Positions 1 to 10,738 of a stretch of DNA of 64,000 nt are shown piece after piece. Each line of letters starts with the position of its first letter. The stretch's first letter is position 1. The translations under genes and the position numbers were made by a program. The notes below the pieces were generated by a model. It did not search any database and was not told where the DNA came from. It was given only the letters and a program-made list of their open reading frames with translations. Source of the DNA: Brevibacillus borstelensis (lineage in GTDB: Bacteria; Bacillota; Bacilli; Brevibacillales; Brevibacillaceae); contig NZ_RHHO01000014.1 in the NCBI RefSeq assembly GCF_003710865.1, forward strand, positions 1-64,000, given 5' to 3'.

Positions 1-90
1 GAACGGAGAAACGCCCGGCACCCCGCCGACGAACGGAGAAACCCCTGGTACCCCGCCGACGAACGGAGAAACGCCCGGTACCCCGCCAAC
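1..90 (+). repeat. 30-bp in-frame tandem repeat, at least 3 copies
   Basis: Three near-identical 30-bp units (1-30, 31-60, 61-90), differing only at a few third-codon positions, encode the NGETPGTPPT decapeptide. The array starts at or before the window edge, so copy number is unknown. In-frame repeats of this kind often vary in number between strains and act as a flexible stalk. Confidence 0.92.
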
Positions 91-3000
91 AGGGGAACCT
101 CTTCCGGGAACACCGCCAGTTACACCGCCACCGCCACCAGTTACACCACCAGTCACACCAACCCCGGAGGAACTTGACGAACTGATTGTACTCGATCTTA
201 AGGCCAGCAAGGATCATGTGAAGTCCGGAGAAACGTTTGAGTATACGATCAGATACAGCGTGTCCAGTACGTCAAAGCTTGAGTTTGAATCTCCGAAAAT
301 CGTATTTCCGCTGCCAGCTGGCGTCGAGTTTGTCGATCTGGTCGATAGCGAAATTTCGGAGGGCAGCTTTGACAAAGACAAAAACACAGTAACCTTTACC
401 TTTCTCGATGACCCGCTCCCGGCTGGTTCCACTGGCTCGCTGAAGGTCCAGGCCAGATATCCCAACTACAAAACGCCGGACGGGACGTCTACAACAGCGC
501 AATGCACGTTTGAAACGACGGTTGATGCGGAACCGAAAGAATTGCCTTCCAACGAAGCTGTGGTTACTGCCGAAGCCAAAGCAGAGTGGGAGCTGACCAA
601 AAAGAAGATAAGGCCCCTGCCTGATCCGCTGAAAGGCTCGGTAGTCGAGTATCAAATCGATTTCACTGAAAAAGGTTCGACTTCTACCGGCAGACTCGAT
701 ATCAAGAACATTACGATCGTAGATACACTGCCGCCGGAGGCGGTGTATGACGACTCTGATCCCTCGGCCTCCTCTCCGAAAGGGGAGTACGATCCGGAAA
801 CGCACACCATAAGCTGGAAACTGGAGGATGACACGAGAGGGAAGAAGATCTTCAAAGTGAAGGTGAAATACCCGGAAGACCTTGACAAAGACACGGTGAA
901 AAACACAGTAACTGCAAAGTTTACCCCGTTGGAGCAGGAAGAAGTCACCCTCGATGCCTTCGTCGAGCACAAATTCCACACAAATCCGGACGACTTCGGA
1001 GCTTCCATTCGCAAGCAGCCTTTTTGGTACAACAAGGAAGTATCCCCAAACCAAACCGTTTCTTTTACAATCGAAGGCTTTGAAAACAGGTCAAACAAGA
1101 GCATACCAAAAGCGGTCATCACCGATATGACCCCGACAAAGGCCGGATCTTCGATACCTGGAACCGAGGATATCGATATCGAGTTTGTTCTTGAAGAACT
1201 GGAAACCGCCACCTTCTCCGGCATTGAAAAGTATGACATCTACTACACGGAGACAGAAAACCCAACAGACGCTGACTGGGTGCCTTTGAAGCAGGACATT
1301 TCGGCTTCCAAGTCGCAGAAGCTGGTAGTGAGCGACGTGGTGCCGGGCAAGGTCATCATGGGAATTCAATATCGTTTCGAAAACCTCCCCATCAATTTTG
1401 TTCAGGGAAAAGCATTCGTCCTGACCTACCGCGTACCAGAGAACCTTCCGCTAGCTGATGACGAGGCCAAAAAAATTACCAATACGGCTCTGTTGCAGTA
1501 TGAATTCGAAGGCAAGCCAAGAGAGGAAACAAGTTCGGCCACTATTGACGTCGTCAAGCCCCGGCCGTTGGTGAACCTGGAAAAGAAGGCGAACCGAACC
1601 TCTTTGCAGCCTACAGAGGAAGTTGCATTCACCCTGACGATGCAAAACACCAAATACGGCAGCGCAAACCTGACTAACCCAAAGTTGACAGATATCTTGC
1701 CAGCCGATCTTGTATTTGACGAATGGAAAATGACCAAAGCTCCTGCGGGCCTCCCGGAACCATCGTTTCATGAGGATACTCAAGGTGACGGCACGAAGCA
1801 GCTCGTATGGCATTGGGAGAACAGCAGCTTGAAGCCTGGGGAAACGGTCGAGATCGTCCTGCGTACCCATGTCAAGGCGGGTGCAAAGCCGGGCGAGATT
1901 GAAAACAAGCTGCAGCTTACCTCGGATGACGATTATCTCAACGATGTCTCCTTTACGTACAAAAAATGTCCGGACTGCAAGCCGACAGACGGTACGTATG
2001 TTATCGAGCGGTCTGCGAAAGTCGCGGTCGTGGTCAGTGCTACCGTTCAATCGATCATGTGGATACGAGGCGAGCTGGATGGAGACTGGTCCCGCTATCC
2101 GGACAAAGGAAGGACAACGCCGGGCGGCACCGCCGACTACCGGTTGAAGATTTCCAATGTTGGAAATCAAACACTGCAAAATCTCGTCATGATCAACACA
2201 TTGCCGAGAATTGGCGACACGGGAGTCGTCTCCACAAACGGCAAGCGGAAAAGCCAGTGGGGCCCTATTCTGATGGGGGAAGTCAGCGTTTCCGAACACA
2301 TAACGGTGTACTATTCCACTACGCCCAATATCACGATGCACCCGGTAACGGGCGTTGATAACGGTCATTGGGAAGCAAGTCCGCCTTCTGACATTACAAA
2401 GGTGACAGCGCTGAAATTCGTCCTTGACCCGGGTATTTATCTTGAGCCTGAGGATGAACTGGAAATCCAGTGGCCGATGAGGGCGCCGGTCGGTGCACCT
2501 ACGAACGGGGAAGTAGCCTGGAACTCCTTTGGATACATGGCGGAGACAAAAGCTGGAGAACCGCTTCTGCCTGCCGAGCCTCCCAAGGTCGGAATGACCA
2601 TTTACGAGAGCAACAAAGCGGAAATCGGTGACTATGTATGGTCTGACAAAAATGAGAACGGCATTCAGGACGACGGCGAAGAGGGAATCAACGGAATTGT
2701 CGTGGAACTGTTGAACGCGCAAGGAACAACGCTGGAGAAGACGGTGACGGGCGACGATTTCAATGGAAATCCGGGTTATTACCTGTTCCCCAACCTGGAG
2801 CCGGGCTCATACATGGTCCGTTTTGGAAGCTCCCTCCATCATGAGAAGCTGACAGTGAAAAAGGCGGGCCAGGATGCGGCAAAGGATTCGGATGCCGATC
2901 CCGCTACCGGCAGAACCGACCTGATTACGCTGTCGGAGAACGAGAAGAATCACACCATTGACGCCGGCTATATTCCAAACAAAGGCGCGATCGGCGACTA

Positions 3001-4942
3001 CGTCTGGCTCGATGCCAACGACAACGGAATACAGGATGACGACGAGTCCGGAGTCGATGGAGTTGTTGTCGAGCTGTATAGCGGTGAAAACAGTCCGCCA
3101 ATCAAGACGACAACAAGAACCAAGGACGGCAAGCCAGGGTATTACCTGTTTGATCAGCTGCCGCCAGGCGACTACAAGGTAAAGGTAATCGCTCCGTCCA
3201 TCGCCTATGGCTTTGGCAAGCAGGAGCAGGGCTCCGACCGCGGAAAAGATTCCGACGTGGACAGAGAAGGCTGGTCAAAAGTGATCAAGCTGGGCCAAGG
3301 CGAGCTGAACCTGACGATTGACGCCGGATTGGTTAAACTGCCGCCAGCCGCTTTGGGTGACTATGTATGGGTCGACAGCAACCGAAACGGCCTTCAGGAT
3401 GCTGGTGAAGCGGGCCTGGACGGTATGACCGTCGAGCTCTACAACAGTAAAAACGAACGGGTAGCGACGACGAAGACACAAACCAAGGACGGCAAAAAGG
3501 GCTACTATCTGTTCGATTCACTGGATGCGGGCACGTACAAAGTCCGGTTTGTTCCGCTTTCAGCGTATGTGTTCACGACAACCGGCGCGGGCTCCGACAG
3601 GGCTGCCGATTCCAACGCAAAATCGACGGGCTGGACCGATGAGATTACTCTTCAGCCGGGCGAGACCAACCTGACGATTGATGCGGGAGTCTATTCGGCT
3701 CCGGTAGGTCCTGTACTGAAGGCAAAGCTGGGTGATACAGTATGGATCGACGAGAACAAAAACGGTCTTCAGGACGAAGCCGAAAGCGGTCTTGACGGTG
3801 TAACCGTCCAGCTCTTTGACGAAACGGCGTCACTGATCGCGACCACGGAAACGGCGACAGTCAACGGAAAAGCCGGCTACTATGAGTTTAACCAGTTGAC
3901 GGGCGGTACCTATCTGGTTCGCTTCCTTCTTCCTGACGGGTACGAGTTTACCTTGACGGAGGAGGGCGAAGACCGGAGCAAAGATTCAAACGCAAACGAA
4001 GAAGGCTGGACCAAGCCGATCATCCTCGGAGCCGGAGAGACGAATCTGACCATTGATGCCGGAGTCTACGCGTCCACTGGCAACAGCGGAAAAGCGAAAC
4101 TGGGCGATACGGTCTGGATCGACAAAAATAAAAACGGCCTTCAGGATGAGGATGAGCCCGGTATAAACGGCGTCAAGGTCGAGCTGTATGATGACAACGG
4201 AAAACAGCTTGATCATACGGTGACAGCAACCGTCAACGACAAAAAGGGGTATTACGAGTTTGCCCGTCTGGATGCGGGTACCTACCAGGTCCGTTTTATC
4301 TTGCCGGAAGGATACTCCTTTACCGAAAGGCTAGTCGGTTCTGACGAAAATATTGACTCAGATCCTGACAAGGACGGCTGGACCAAGCGGATCAAGCTGG
4401 AGCAGGAAGAGGAAAATCTGAGCATCGATGCAGGTCTGGTGTCTAAACCAGACAAACCGGAGAAGCCGGAGAAACCGGAGAAACCTGAGAAACCGGATAG
4501 GCCGGATAAACCAGATAAACCAGATAAGCCAGATAAGCCAGATAAACCGGATACCCCGGATAACCCAGGAACCCCTGATAATCCAGGCAGTCCGGGCAAT
4601 CCAAGTAATCCAGGCAATCCGAGCAACCCTGGCACTCCGGTACAACCGGGTACGGGCAATCCCGGTGGAGGAAACGTCACTCCGACTCCGGGCACGGGCC
4701 AACCTGGCGCTGCAACACCAAACACTCCGCCAACCGAAAATCTGGAAACCATTGACCCTGACGATATCCCGGCAGGGGCAGGGTCCCTGGAGCCAGACAA
4801 CCAAGCTCCTCCTGCATCCGAGGACGGAACACCGGGCAAGACACTTCCCCAAACAGGCGAGTCGATGTCGTACTTGCCGTTTATAGGAGTTGCCTTCTTC
4901 CTGATAGCAGGGGTCTTGTACCGGTTGCGACAAAAAATCTAA
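1..4942 (+). CDS. Giant LPXTG-anchored surface protein with SdrD-type B repeats (5' truncated by window)
   Basis: The reading frame is open from base 2, so the gene begins upstream; the first ATG at 218 is not the start. Seen: three copies of a 10-residue Pro/Thr-rich unit (NGETPGTPPT) over 1-90, then a Pro-rich linker, then beta-sandwich modules resembling DUF11/isopeptide-type domains (about 220-2600), then five SdrD B-type repeats of roughly 120-125 residues starting near 2624, 2987, 3350, 3725 and 4100, each opening with a GDYVW or GDTVW motif followed by an acidic D-x-N-x-N-G Ca2+-binding-like loop. A KP(D/E) wall-spanning repeat follows (about 4445-4560), then LPQTG at 4844-4858, a hydrophobic helix and a short basic tail: a classic sortase A signal. 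Role: probable adhesin or matrix protein covalently linked to peptidoglycan; the ligand is unknown. A terminator follows at once, so this is the last gene of its transcript. Confidence 0.93.
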   Translation, partial: NGETPGTPPTNGETPGTPPTNGETPGTPPTGEPLPGTPPVTPPPPPVTPPVTPTPEELDELIVLDLKASKDHVKSGETFEYTIRYSVSSTSKLEFESPKIVFPLPAGVEFVDLVDSEISEGSFDKDKNTVTFTFLDDPLPAGSTGSLKVQARYPNYKTPDGTSTTAQCTFETTVDAEPKELPSNEAVVTAEAKAEWELTKKKIRPLPDPLKGSVVEYQIDFTEKGSTSTGRLDIKNITIVDTLPPEAVYDDSDPSASSPKGEYDPETHTISWKLEDDTRGKKIFKVKVKYPEDLDKDTVKNTVTAKFTPLEQEEVTLDAFVEHKFHTNPDDFGASIRKQPFWYNKEVSPNQTVSFTIEGFENRSNKSIPKAVITDMTPTKAGSSIPGTEDIDIEFVLEELETATFSGIEKYDIYYTETENPTDADWVPLKQDISASKSQKLVVSDVVPGKVIMGIQYRFENLPINFVQGKAFVLTYRVPENLPLADDEAKKITNTALLQYEFEGKPREETSSATIDVVKPRPLVNLEKKANRTSLQPTEEVAFTLTMQNTKYGSANLTNPKLTDILPADLVFDEWKMTKAPAGLPEPSFHEDTQGDGTKQLVWHWENSSLKPGETVEIVLRTHVKAGAKPGEIENKLQLTSDDDYLNDVSFTYKKCPDCKPTDGTYVIERSAKVAVVVSATVQSIMWIRGELDGDWSRYPDKGRTTPGGTADYRLKISNVGNQTLQNLVMINTLPRIGDTGVVSTNGKRKSQWGPILMGEVSVSEHITVYYSTTPNITMHPVTGVDNGHWEASPPSDITKVTALKFVLDPGIYLEPEDELEIQWPMRAPVGAPTNGEVAWNSFGYMAETKAGEPLLPAEPPKVGMTIYESNKAEIGDYVWSDKNENGIQDDGEEGINGIVVELLNAQGTTLEKTVTGDDFNGNPGYYLFPNLEPGSYMVRFGSSLHHEKLTVKKAGQDAAKDSDADPATGRTDLITLSENEKNHTIDAGYIPNKGAIGDYVWLDANDNGIQDDDESGVDGVVVELYSGENSPPIKTTTRTKDGKPGYYLFDQLPPGDYKVKVIAPSIAYGFGKQEQGSDRGKDSDVDREGWSKVIKLGQGELNLTIDAGLVKLPPAALGDYVWVDSNRNGLQDAGEAGLDGMTVELYNSKNERVATTKTQTKDGKKGYYLFDSLDAGTYKVRFVPLSAYVFTTTGAGSDRAADSNAKSTGWTDEITLQPGETNLTIDAGVYSAPVGPVLKAKLGDTVWIDENKNGLQDEAESGLDGVTVQLFDETASLIATTETATVNGKAGYYEFNQLTGGTYLVRFLLPDGYEFTLTEEGEDRSKDSNANEEGWTKPIILGAGETNLTIDAGVYASTGNSGKAKLGDTVWIDKNKNGLQDEDEPGINGVKVELYDDNGKQLDHTVTATVNDKKGYYEFARLDAGTYQVRFILPEGYSFTERLVGSDENIDSDPDKDGWTKRIKLEQEEENLSIDAGLVSKPDKPEKPEKPEKPEKPDRPDKPDKPDKPDKPDKPDTPDNPGTPDNPGSPGNPSNPGNPSNPGTPVQPGTGNPGGGNVTPTPGTGQPGAATPNTPPTENLETIDPDDIPAGAGSLEPDNQAPPASEDGTPGKTLPQTGESMSYLPFIGVAFFLIAGVLYRLRQKI

Positions 4943-4986
4943 ACGGTGCAGTTGCATCTCCGAATGCGACAGGCAACAAATGAAGC

Positions 4987-5027
4987 AAGGCTAGCCGCGG
5001 CACAGAATGCCGCTGGCTAGCCTTTTT
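4987..5027. terminator. Bidirectional intrinsic terminator
   Basis: A stem of about 16 bp (left arm 4987-5002, right arm 5008-5024, one bulged base) with a CAGAA loop is followed by a T run. It lies between the convergent surface-protein gene and the kinase gene and has A/T flanks on both sides, so it can serve both. Confidence 0.85.
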
Positions 5028-5053
5028 CTCATTATCAGGGGGAGGACAGATTC

Positions 5054-8000
5054 CTACTTTTTAACGGAAAAAGTAATGGCGGTGCCCTGACCAGGAATGC
5101 TCTCGATATGCAGACCTTTCCCGTAGATTTGTTTCAATCGCCGGTTCGTATTGATGAGTCCAATGCCCCGGGGTTTCTCCAAGGTACCCTCGAGGACGTT
5201 TTTCAGCGTGTAGTCATCCATGCCTAGGCCGTCATCGACTACAGAAATTTCCACATACTCCTTGCAATTGGTAACACGTATGTGGATTTTTCCTCCTCTT
5301 GCCCGTTTCATGAGGCCATGTCTGATCGCATTTTCGACGAGAGGCTGGATGGAAAGAGGCGGAATTTGCACCTCGATGTGGTCGTCCACTTCCCAGACGA
5401 CGTCCAGCCTGTCGTCATGCCGCTGCTTTTCGATGAACAGGTACGAGCGGACAAAGGCAAGCTCATGCTCAATCGGCACCAGCTTCTTGGAATTGTTGAA
5501 ATCAAAGCTGGCCCGCAAATATTTACCAAGCTCCTCAAGCAGGGCTGTCATTCGGGCTGAATCGATATCGCTGAGTGCGGCAATGGTGTTCAAGGTATTA
5601 AATAAAAAGTGAGGTTGAATCTGTGCCTGGAGCCATGCAGCTTCCAGACGCAGTCGTTCGCTGACGGAGTTTTTCAGCTCGGTCAAGGCCCGTACCCGGG
5701 ATCTCAATTCCATCGCATCGACCGGTTTTGTGACATAATCGTTGGCGCCGGAGTGGAAGCCCGCTTCTATATCCTCGGGGCGATTGCGTGCGGTCAAAAG
5801 CAGGATGGGCAGCTCAGAAATGGAAAACCGCTCACGAATTGCCGCCGTCAACTCATACCCCGACATCTGCGGCATCATCACGTCCGTAATAACCAGGTCC
5901 CACTCGTTTTCGCTCAAAATGGCCAGCGCTTCCTTTCCGCTCGAAGCGGTGACGATTTCGTAGTGATCCAACGACAAAATGTTTACGAGTACGTTGACGT
6001 TTACCGGATCATCGTCGACGGCCAGGATGCGTGCTCCTTCCGTTGCCGGGACGTCCGCTTTTGGCTTCGCCGCGACCGCGGGCAGCTCGGAAACGGATAC
6101 GGCAGTTTCCAGACGGGTAACCGAATCGGATGAGGCCAGAACGGAAACATTGCCAGATGGAAGACGAGATGGATCAGTAAGCGGCAGGCTGAAGGTAAAA
6201 GTAGTGCCCTTTCCAGGCGTCGAGCTTACCTCAATGGTGCCGCCATGCAGCTCAACCAATTGCTTGCATATGCTCAGGCCCAATCCGAACCCGCCGCCTT
6301 CCATCCCGGCGCTTCCCTGTTCGTAAGGCTGGAAAATCCTTAGCTGTGTCTCTTTGTCCATCCCGACTCCGGTATCGGAGACCATGATAAAGACTTTCCC
6401 CGCTTTTGCCTGTGCTTTGACGACGATGTCTCCTTCGGGCGTATATTTCACCGCATTGTGAAGCAGATTGAACAAAATCTGGATCAGGCGGTGTTCGTCG
6501 GCCATGACGCCGGGCAGGTTGCCGGGGATCTGATTGACGAGCCGCACAGGTTTTCCTTCCGTAAGAAAACGAATCATATCCAGCACGCCCGAGGCAACGG
6601 TTTGCACTTGCACGTTTGCTACCTGCAGCTGAATCCGCCCCTCCTTGAGACGATTCAAATCAATCAGGTCATTGAGCATCAGGGACATTCGTCTGCCGAC
6701 GGAAATGAGCAGCTTCATGTTTTCCCTGCTGTTGTTGTCAGAAATGCTTCCGCTATCAAGTACCGACTGTGCAATCGACAAAATGCCGTGCAGCGGATTT
6801 CGCAGTTCATGCGAGGTGTTCACCAGGAAGTCGTCCTTCAGCTTGTCTGTCTTTTTCAGCTTCTCGGCAAGCAAGGCCGTCTGGGTGGAAGCCCTGAAAT
6901 AGCGCCGGAACCAGTAGGAGGCGAGAGCGATGACCGTTGCGATCATATCAAGCGGGTAATAACCCATCTCCATCGAGCTGTTGCCTTTGATAATCCCCCA
7001 TAGCATGTTGAGCATGATGCTGATGGCGCCGAGACACAAGAAAACGACATCCGGGTCATCCTTCAAGGTCTTTTGGAAAAAGAGCCCGGGGATGATCAAA
7101 AAAGGAAAGAGGACGACAAGCACCTTAAAGAGATTGATGGCAGGGTACAGGGCAGACGTCGACAAATTCAGGATCAAACTGATGCAAGCAGCGACGAGGT
7201 ACCAACGGGAAGCTCGAAAGACCACAAAATCCGGAAAGAGGTGCCTGACATATTGAAAGAGAAACACGGAAGCCCCAGAAAGGAAATGGAGACCAGCTTC
7301 CGGTGCCATTCGTATTCGAGCGGCATCCATTGCAGGAGGAGCCGATCATCATCCAGCACAATCGTGAAAATGGCCGACATCATCAACAAAGCAAAATAGA
7401 TGAGCGACTTTTGCCGTACCCCGAGAAAAAAGAAGATCAAGGCATAAATAATGTGCAGGCTCAAAATCAGGATGACAACGACTTGGGTTCCGACGGAAAA
7501 TTCCACGGCCCGATTCACCGCTTGCTGGGACCCGAACTTGACGGGGTCCACCATTCCCGCGGAAACGCCGTTGTAGTAATTGGCGGCGTGAATGACGATG
7601 TCTATCTCCCCGCTGTCCGCCGTAAAAACAGCAGAATAAGGGACACTGATCGCTTTGGTTTGTTCAGCGTTTACATCCGGATAGCCGGCTTGCCCCATCA
7701 AACGGCCGTTTACGTACAGTTCAGAGGCGGAGACGATGCGGTGGACACGTATTTCGTACGGTTGATGGCGGTCAGGATTCACCAGTACGCGCAAGCGATA
7801 TGTACCGTACCCGAATGATGAGTTCTTTTCGGAAGTAAGATAAGATTTCCAGTGGCCGGGTACTTGAACGATTTTCTTGGATGTCTCCGTTTGCCCTTGC
7901 AAACCTGTATCCGTGCCTGAGTGCCTTGCGAGAAACTGACTGGGATAAAACTCCCACTCGCCCTTCAAAGAAATCGGACGCTCAGACGCAAAGTCCCAAT

Positions 8001-8163
8001 CACGCAAGTCCAGTACGCCCTGGACAGCGCGTGGCTGATCCGGAGGGAAGTTCAGGTACATCCATAAAATCCGGATACTTGTCAAAGTCAGTATAAAGAT
8101 AATAGCAATTAGGAAAAGTTTTCTTTTCGTCATAGTTTCAATAATTCTATTTAGGCGATACAA
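5054..8163 (-). pseudogene. Hybrid sensor histidine kinase (7TM sensor, HisKA-REC-LytS type), interrupted by a frameshift
   Basis: Two overlapping frames make one protein of about 1036 residues. The upstream frame (8163 to about 7276, TTG start) has an N-terminal membrane helix, a jelly-roll-like extracellular domain and the first helices of a seven-helix membrane region (7TMR-DISM type). The downstream frame (about 7275 to 5054) carries the remaining helices, a HisKA domain with SHELRNP around 6805, a HATPase domain (GVGM, GFGLGLS), a receiver domain with phospho-acceptor Asp in ITDVMMP near 5880, and a second kinase module of LytS type (QPHFLFN near 5610) with its own HATPase domain. The frames join if one G is added to the GGGG run (CCCC on + at 7273-7276), giving a smooth FLGASVFLF reading. 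It is either a recent mutation, a phase-variable tract or a sequencing error. Membrane-located; signal unknown; no partner regulator gene is adjacent. Confidence 0.88.
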
Positions 8164-8241
8164 TCCCTTTTATTCAGGGGGGGAATAAAATGCCTTTCGA
8201 GCATTGGCGGGCGCAAAATGGACATGGATCCCTCACAAACA

Positions 8242-8271
8242 TTGTTCAAGAGACAGAGAATTGATTATGAT
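8242..8271 (+). promoter_or_regulatory. Possible sigma-A promoter for topB
   Basis: TTGTTC (8242-8247) and TATGAT (8266-8271) are separated by 18 bp in the short gap before the topoisomerase gene. The -10 box is good and the -35 box weak. Confidence 0.4.
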
Positions 8272-8355
8272 GGGGGAAGGATTCTCTGAAGAGGAAAGAA
8301 CATCATGGCAAACAAACACCGGTCCCTCTTCACTTCTCAAGAAAGGATGTCATCA

Positions 8356-10554
8356 ATGAGCAAAACGTTGGTACTGGCTGAAAAGCCTTCCGTTGGTCGG
8401 GATATAGCAAGAGTGCTGCATTGCCATAAAAAAGGAAACGGCTTTTTCGAGGGAGACAAGTATATCGTAACGTGGGCCTTGGGCCATCTTGTTACCCTGG
8501 CTGATCCGGAAGCGTACGGCGAGCAGTTCAGTTCGTGGAAGATCGAGGACTTGCCGATCCTGCCGCCTTCCTTCCGGCTGGTGGTGATCAGGGAGAGCAG
8601 CAAGCAATTTCATGCGGTGAAACAGCAAATGCTCCGCAAAGACGTAAAAGACATCGTCATCGCCACAGACGCGGGCCGCGAGGGAGAGCTGGTGGCCAGG
8701 TGGATCATCGAAATGGTCCGGACAAACAAGCCGCTCAAACGCCTCTGGATTTCGTCCGTGACCGATAAAGCGATCAAAGAGGGCTTCCAACGGTTAAAAG
8801 ACGGCAAGGAATTCGAGCATCTATACGCCTCTGCGGCTGCCCGCGCGGAAGCGGACTGGGTAGTAGGCATCAACGCGACGCGGGCTTTGACCTGCAAGCA
8901 CAATGCCCAGCTTTCCTGCGGACGGGTACAGACGCCCACGCTCGCCATCATTGCCAAAAGAGAGGAAGAAATTCGCCGGTTTGTGCCAAAGCCTTATTAC
9001 GGCATTGCCGCTGTCGCTGAAAACAACCTGCGGCTGATTTGGCAGGACCCGAAAACAAAGGAAACGAGAACCTTTTCCAAGGATGCCAGCGATCAGATCC
9101 TGAAGGACATCAAGGGGAAGGAGGCCGAAATCGTCGAAGTCGCGAAAACGCTGAAAAAGAGCTATGCTCCGCAGCTCTACGACTTGACCGAATTGCAGCG
9201 GGATGCCAACAAGCTGTTCGGCTATTCGGCCAAAGAGACGCTTTCCATCATGCAGAGCCTGTATGAAAACCACAAGGTGCTGACCTATCCGCGAACCGAT
9301 TCCCGTTACCTGTCCTCTGACATCGTTGAGACGCTGGCGGACCGGATCAAAGCGGTACAAATCAAGCCGTATGCCCAGTTGGCTGCGAAGGTGCTGCGGT
9401 CCGGAATCAGGGCAAACAAGTCCTTTGTCGATGACAGCAAGGTATCCGATCACCATGCGATTATTCCGACCGAGCAGAAGGTCTTTTTGGGAGACTTGAG
9501 CGACAGGGAGCGAAAGATTTTTGACCTGGTGGTAAAACGCTTTCTGGCGGTGTTGTTCCCGCCGTTTGAGTACGAGCAGACGACGATCCAGGCGAAAATC
9601 GGCGTTCATTTGTTTACAGCCAAAGGAAAAAGGGTCACGGCTTCCGGCTGGAAAGAAGTGTACGATCACGATTACGAGGAAGAGGAGTCAAAAGAAGGTG
9701 TAGCCGATCAACTGCTGCCAAGCATCTCCAAGGGAGACCGGCTGCGCATCAGTTCAGCGACGCGGACAACCGGGGAGACGAAGCCGCCGGAGCCGTTTAC
9801 CGAAGCGAGCCTCTTGTCCGCGATGGAAAATCCGGCAAAATATATGGCGCACGAAAAGAAAGAGCTGATCCAGACCATCGGCGAGACGGGCGGGCTCGGA
9901 ACGGTCGCGACGCGCGCCGACATTATCGAAAAGCTGTTCAACAGCTTCCTGATCGAGAAAAGGGGCAAGCACATCCATATCACCTCGAAAGGAAAGCAGT
10001 TGCTGGAGCTCGTCCCGGAAGATTTGCAATCGCCGACGCTGACAGCCCAGTGGGAGCTGAAGCTGGGGTCGATCGCCAAAGGCAAGCTGAACAAGCAAGC
10101 GTTTATCGGCGAGATGAAGAGCTATGCCAAAACCGTCGTTCAGGAAATCAAGAATAGCGACAAGAAATTCCGCCACGACAACCTGACCCGCAGCAAATGT
10201 CCGGAGTGCGGAAAGTTCATGCTGGAGGTAAACGGGAAAAAAGGCAAGATGCTCGTCTGTCAGGACCGGGAATGCGGCCACCGGAAAACAATCGCCAAGG
10301 TGACGAATGCGAGATGCCCGCAATGCCACAAAAGGCTGGAGCTGCGGGGCGAGGGAGAAGGCCAGACGTTCGTCTGCGTCTGCGGCCACCGGGAGAAGCT
10401 GTCGACCTTTAACGAGCGGCGGAGCAAGGAAAAGAACACCAAGGTGTCCAAGCGGGAGGTAGCGAAGTTTTTGAAGGAGCAGGAAAAGGAAGCCGACGGC
10501 ATGATGAATACGGCACTCAAAGACGCGCTTGCCAAGCTGAAGCTGGACAATTAA
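8356..10554 (+). CDS. topB: DNA topoisomerase III (type IA)
   Basis: Relaxes or decatenates DNA by single-strand cleavage through a tyrosine. Seen: N-terminal Toprim domain (VLAEKPSVGRDIA, then ATDAGREGE with the acidic metal-binding triad), the SCGRVQTPTL motif, the active-site region LTYPRTDSRYL with the catalytic Tyr, and GLGTVATRADIIEKL near the C-terminal part of the core. The C-terminus has two zinc-ribbon-like segments (CPECGKFM and CPQCHKRL). Length of about 732 residues fits Bacillus TopB (about 727). The frame opens at 8305 with its own plausible ribosome site, but the conserved MSKTLVLAEKPS start at 8356 sits 8 bases after AAAGGA and is preferred. Monocistronic, with a terminator just downstream. 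Confidence 0.96.
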   Translation: MSKTLVLAEKPSVGRDIARVLHCHKKGNGFFEGDKYIVTWALGHLVTLADPEAYGEQFSSWKIEDLPILPPSFRLVVIRESSKQFHAVKQQMLRKDVKDIVIATDAGREGELVARWIIEMVRTNKPLKRLWISSVTDKAIKEGFQRLKDGKEFEHLYASAAARAEADWVVGINATRALTCKHNAQLSCGRVQTPTLAIIAKREEEIRRFVPKPYYGIAAVAENNLRLIWQDPKTKETRTFSKDASDQILKDIKGKEAEIVEVAKTLKKSYAPQLYDLTELQRDANKLFGYSAKETLSIMQSLYENHKVLTYPRTDSRYLSSDIVETLADRIKAVQIKPYAQLAAKVLRSGIRANKSFVDDSKVSDHHAIIPTEQKVFLGDLSDRERKIFDLVVKRFLAVLFPPFEYEQTTIQAKIGVHLFTAKGKRVTASGWKEVYDHDYEEEESKEGVADQLLPSISKGDRLRISSATRTTGETKPPEPFTEASLLSAMENPAKYMAHEKKELIQTIGETGGLGTVATRADIIEKLFNSFLIEKRGKHIHITSKGKQLLELVPEDLQSPTLTAQWELKLGSIAKGKLNKQAFIGEMKSYAKTVVQEIKNSDKKFRHDNLTRSKCPECGKFMLEVNGKKGKMLVCQDRECGHRKTIAKVTNARCPQCHKRLELRGEGEGQTFVCVCGHREKLSTFNERRSKEKNTKVSKREVAKFLKEQEKEADGMMNTALKDALAKLKLDN

Positions 10555-10607
10555 TGATTCATTCGCAACGATCGCGATCAGTAATCGTTTGCTATCGGTG
10601 ATAATGG

Positions 10608-10640
10608 AGTGGCCTTATGTATTTGTGAGGCCACTTTTTC
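10608..10640 (+). terminator. Intrinsic terminator after topB
   Basis: Ten-base-pair stem AGTGGCCTTA/TGAGGCCACT (10608-10617 with 10626-10635) followed by a T run to 10639. Confidence 0.88.
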
Positions 10641-10738
10641 TGTTTTTTGACGCGGCTTAACAAAACTGAGACGATTCTTCAACACCAGCTTAACAATCGG
10701 TTGGTACGATCATCTTGCAACCAATCATTTGATACCGA

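Noticed and set aside
1..90. 30-bp repeats as a CRISPR array
   Set aside because: The units are contiguous, with no spacers, and translate as one decapeptide in frame.
4282..4839. Minus-strand frame of collagen-like Gly-x-x repeats
   Set aside because: It is the reverse reading of the Pro-rich KPDKP/NPG wall region of the surface protein and has no ribosome site.
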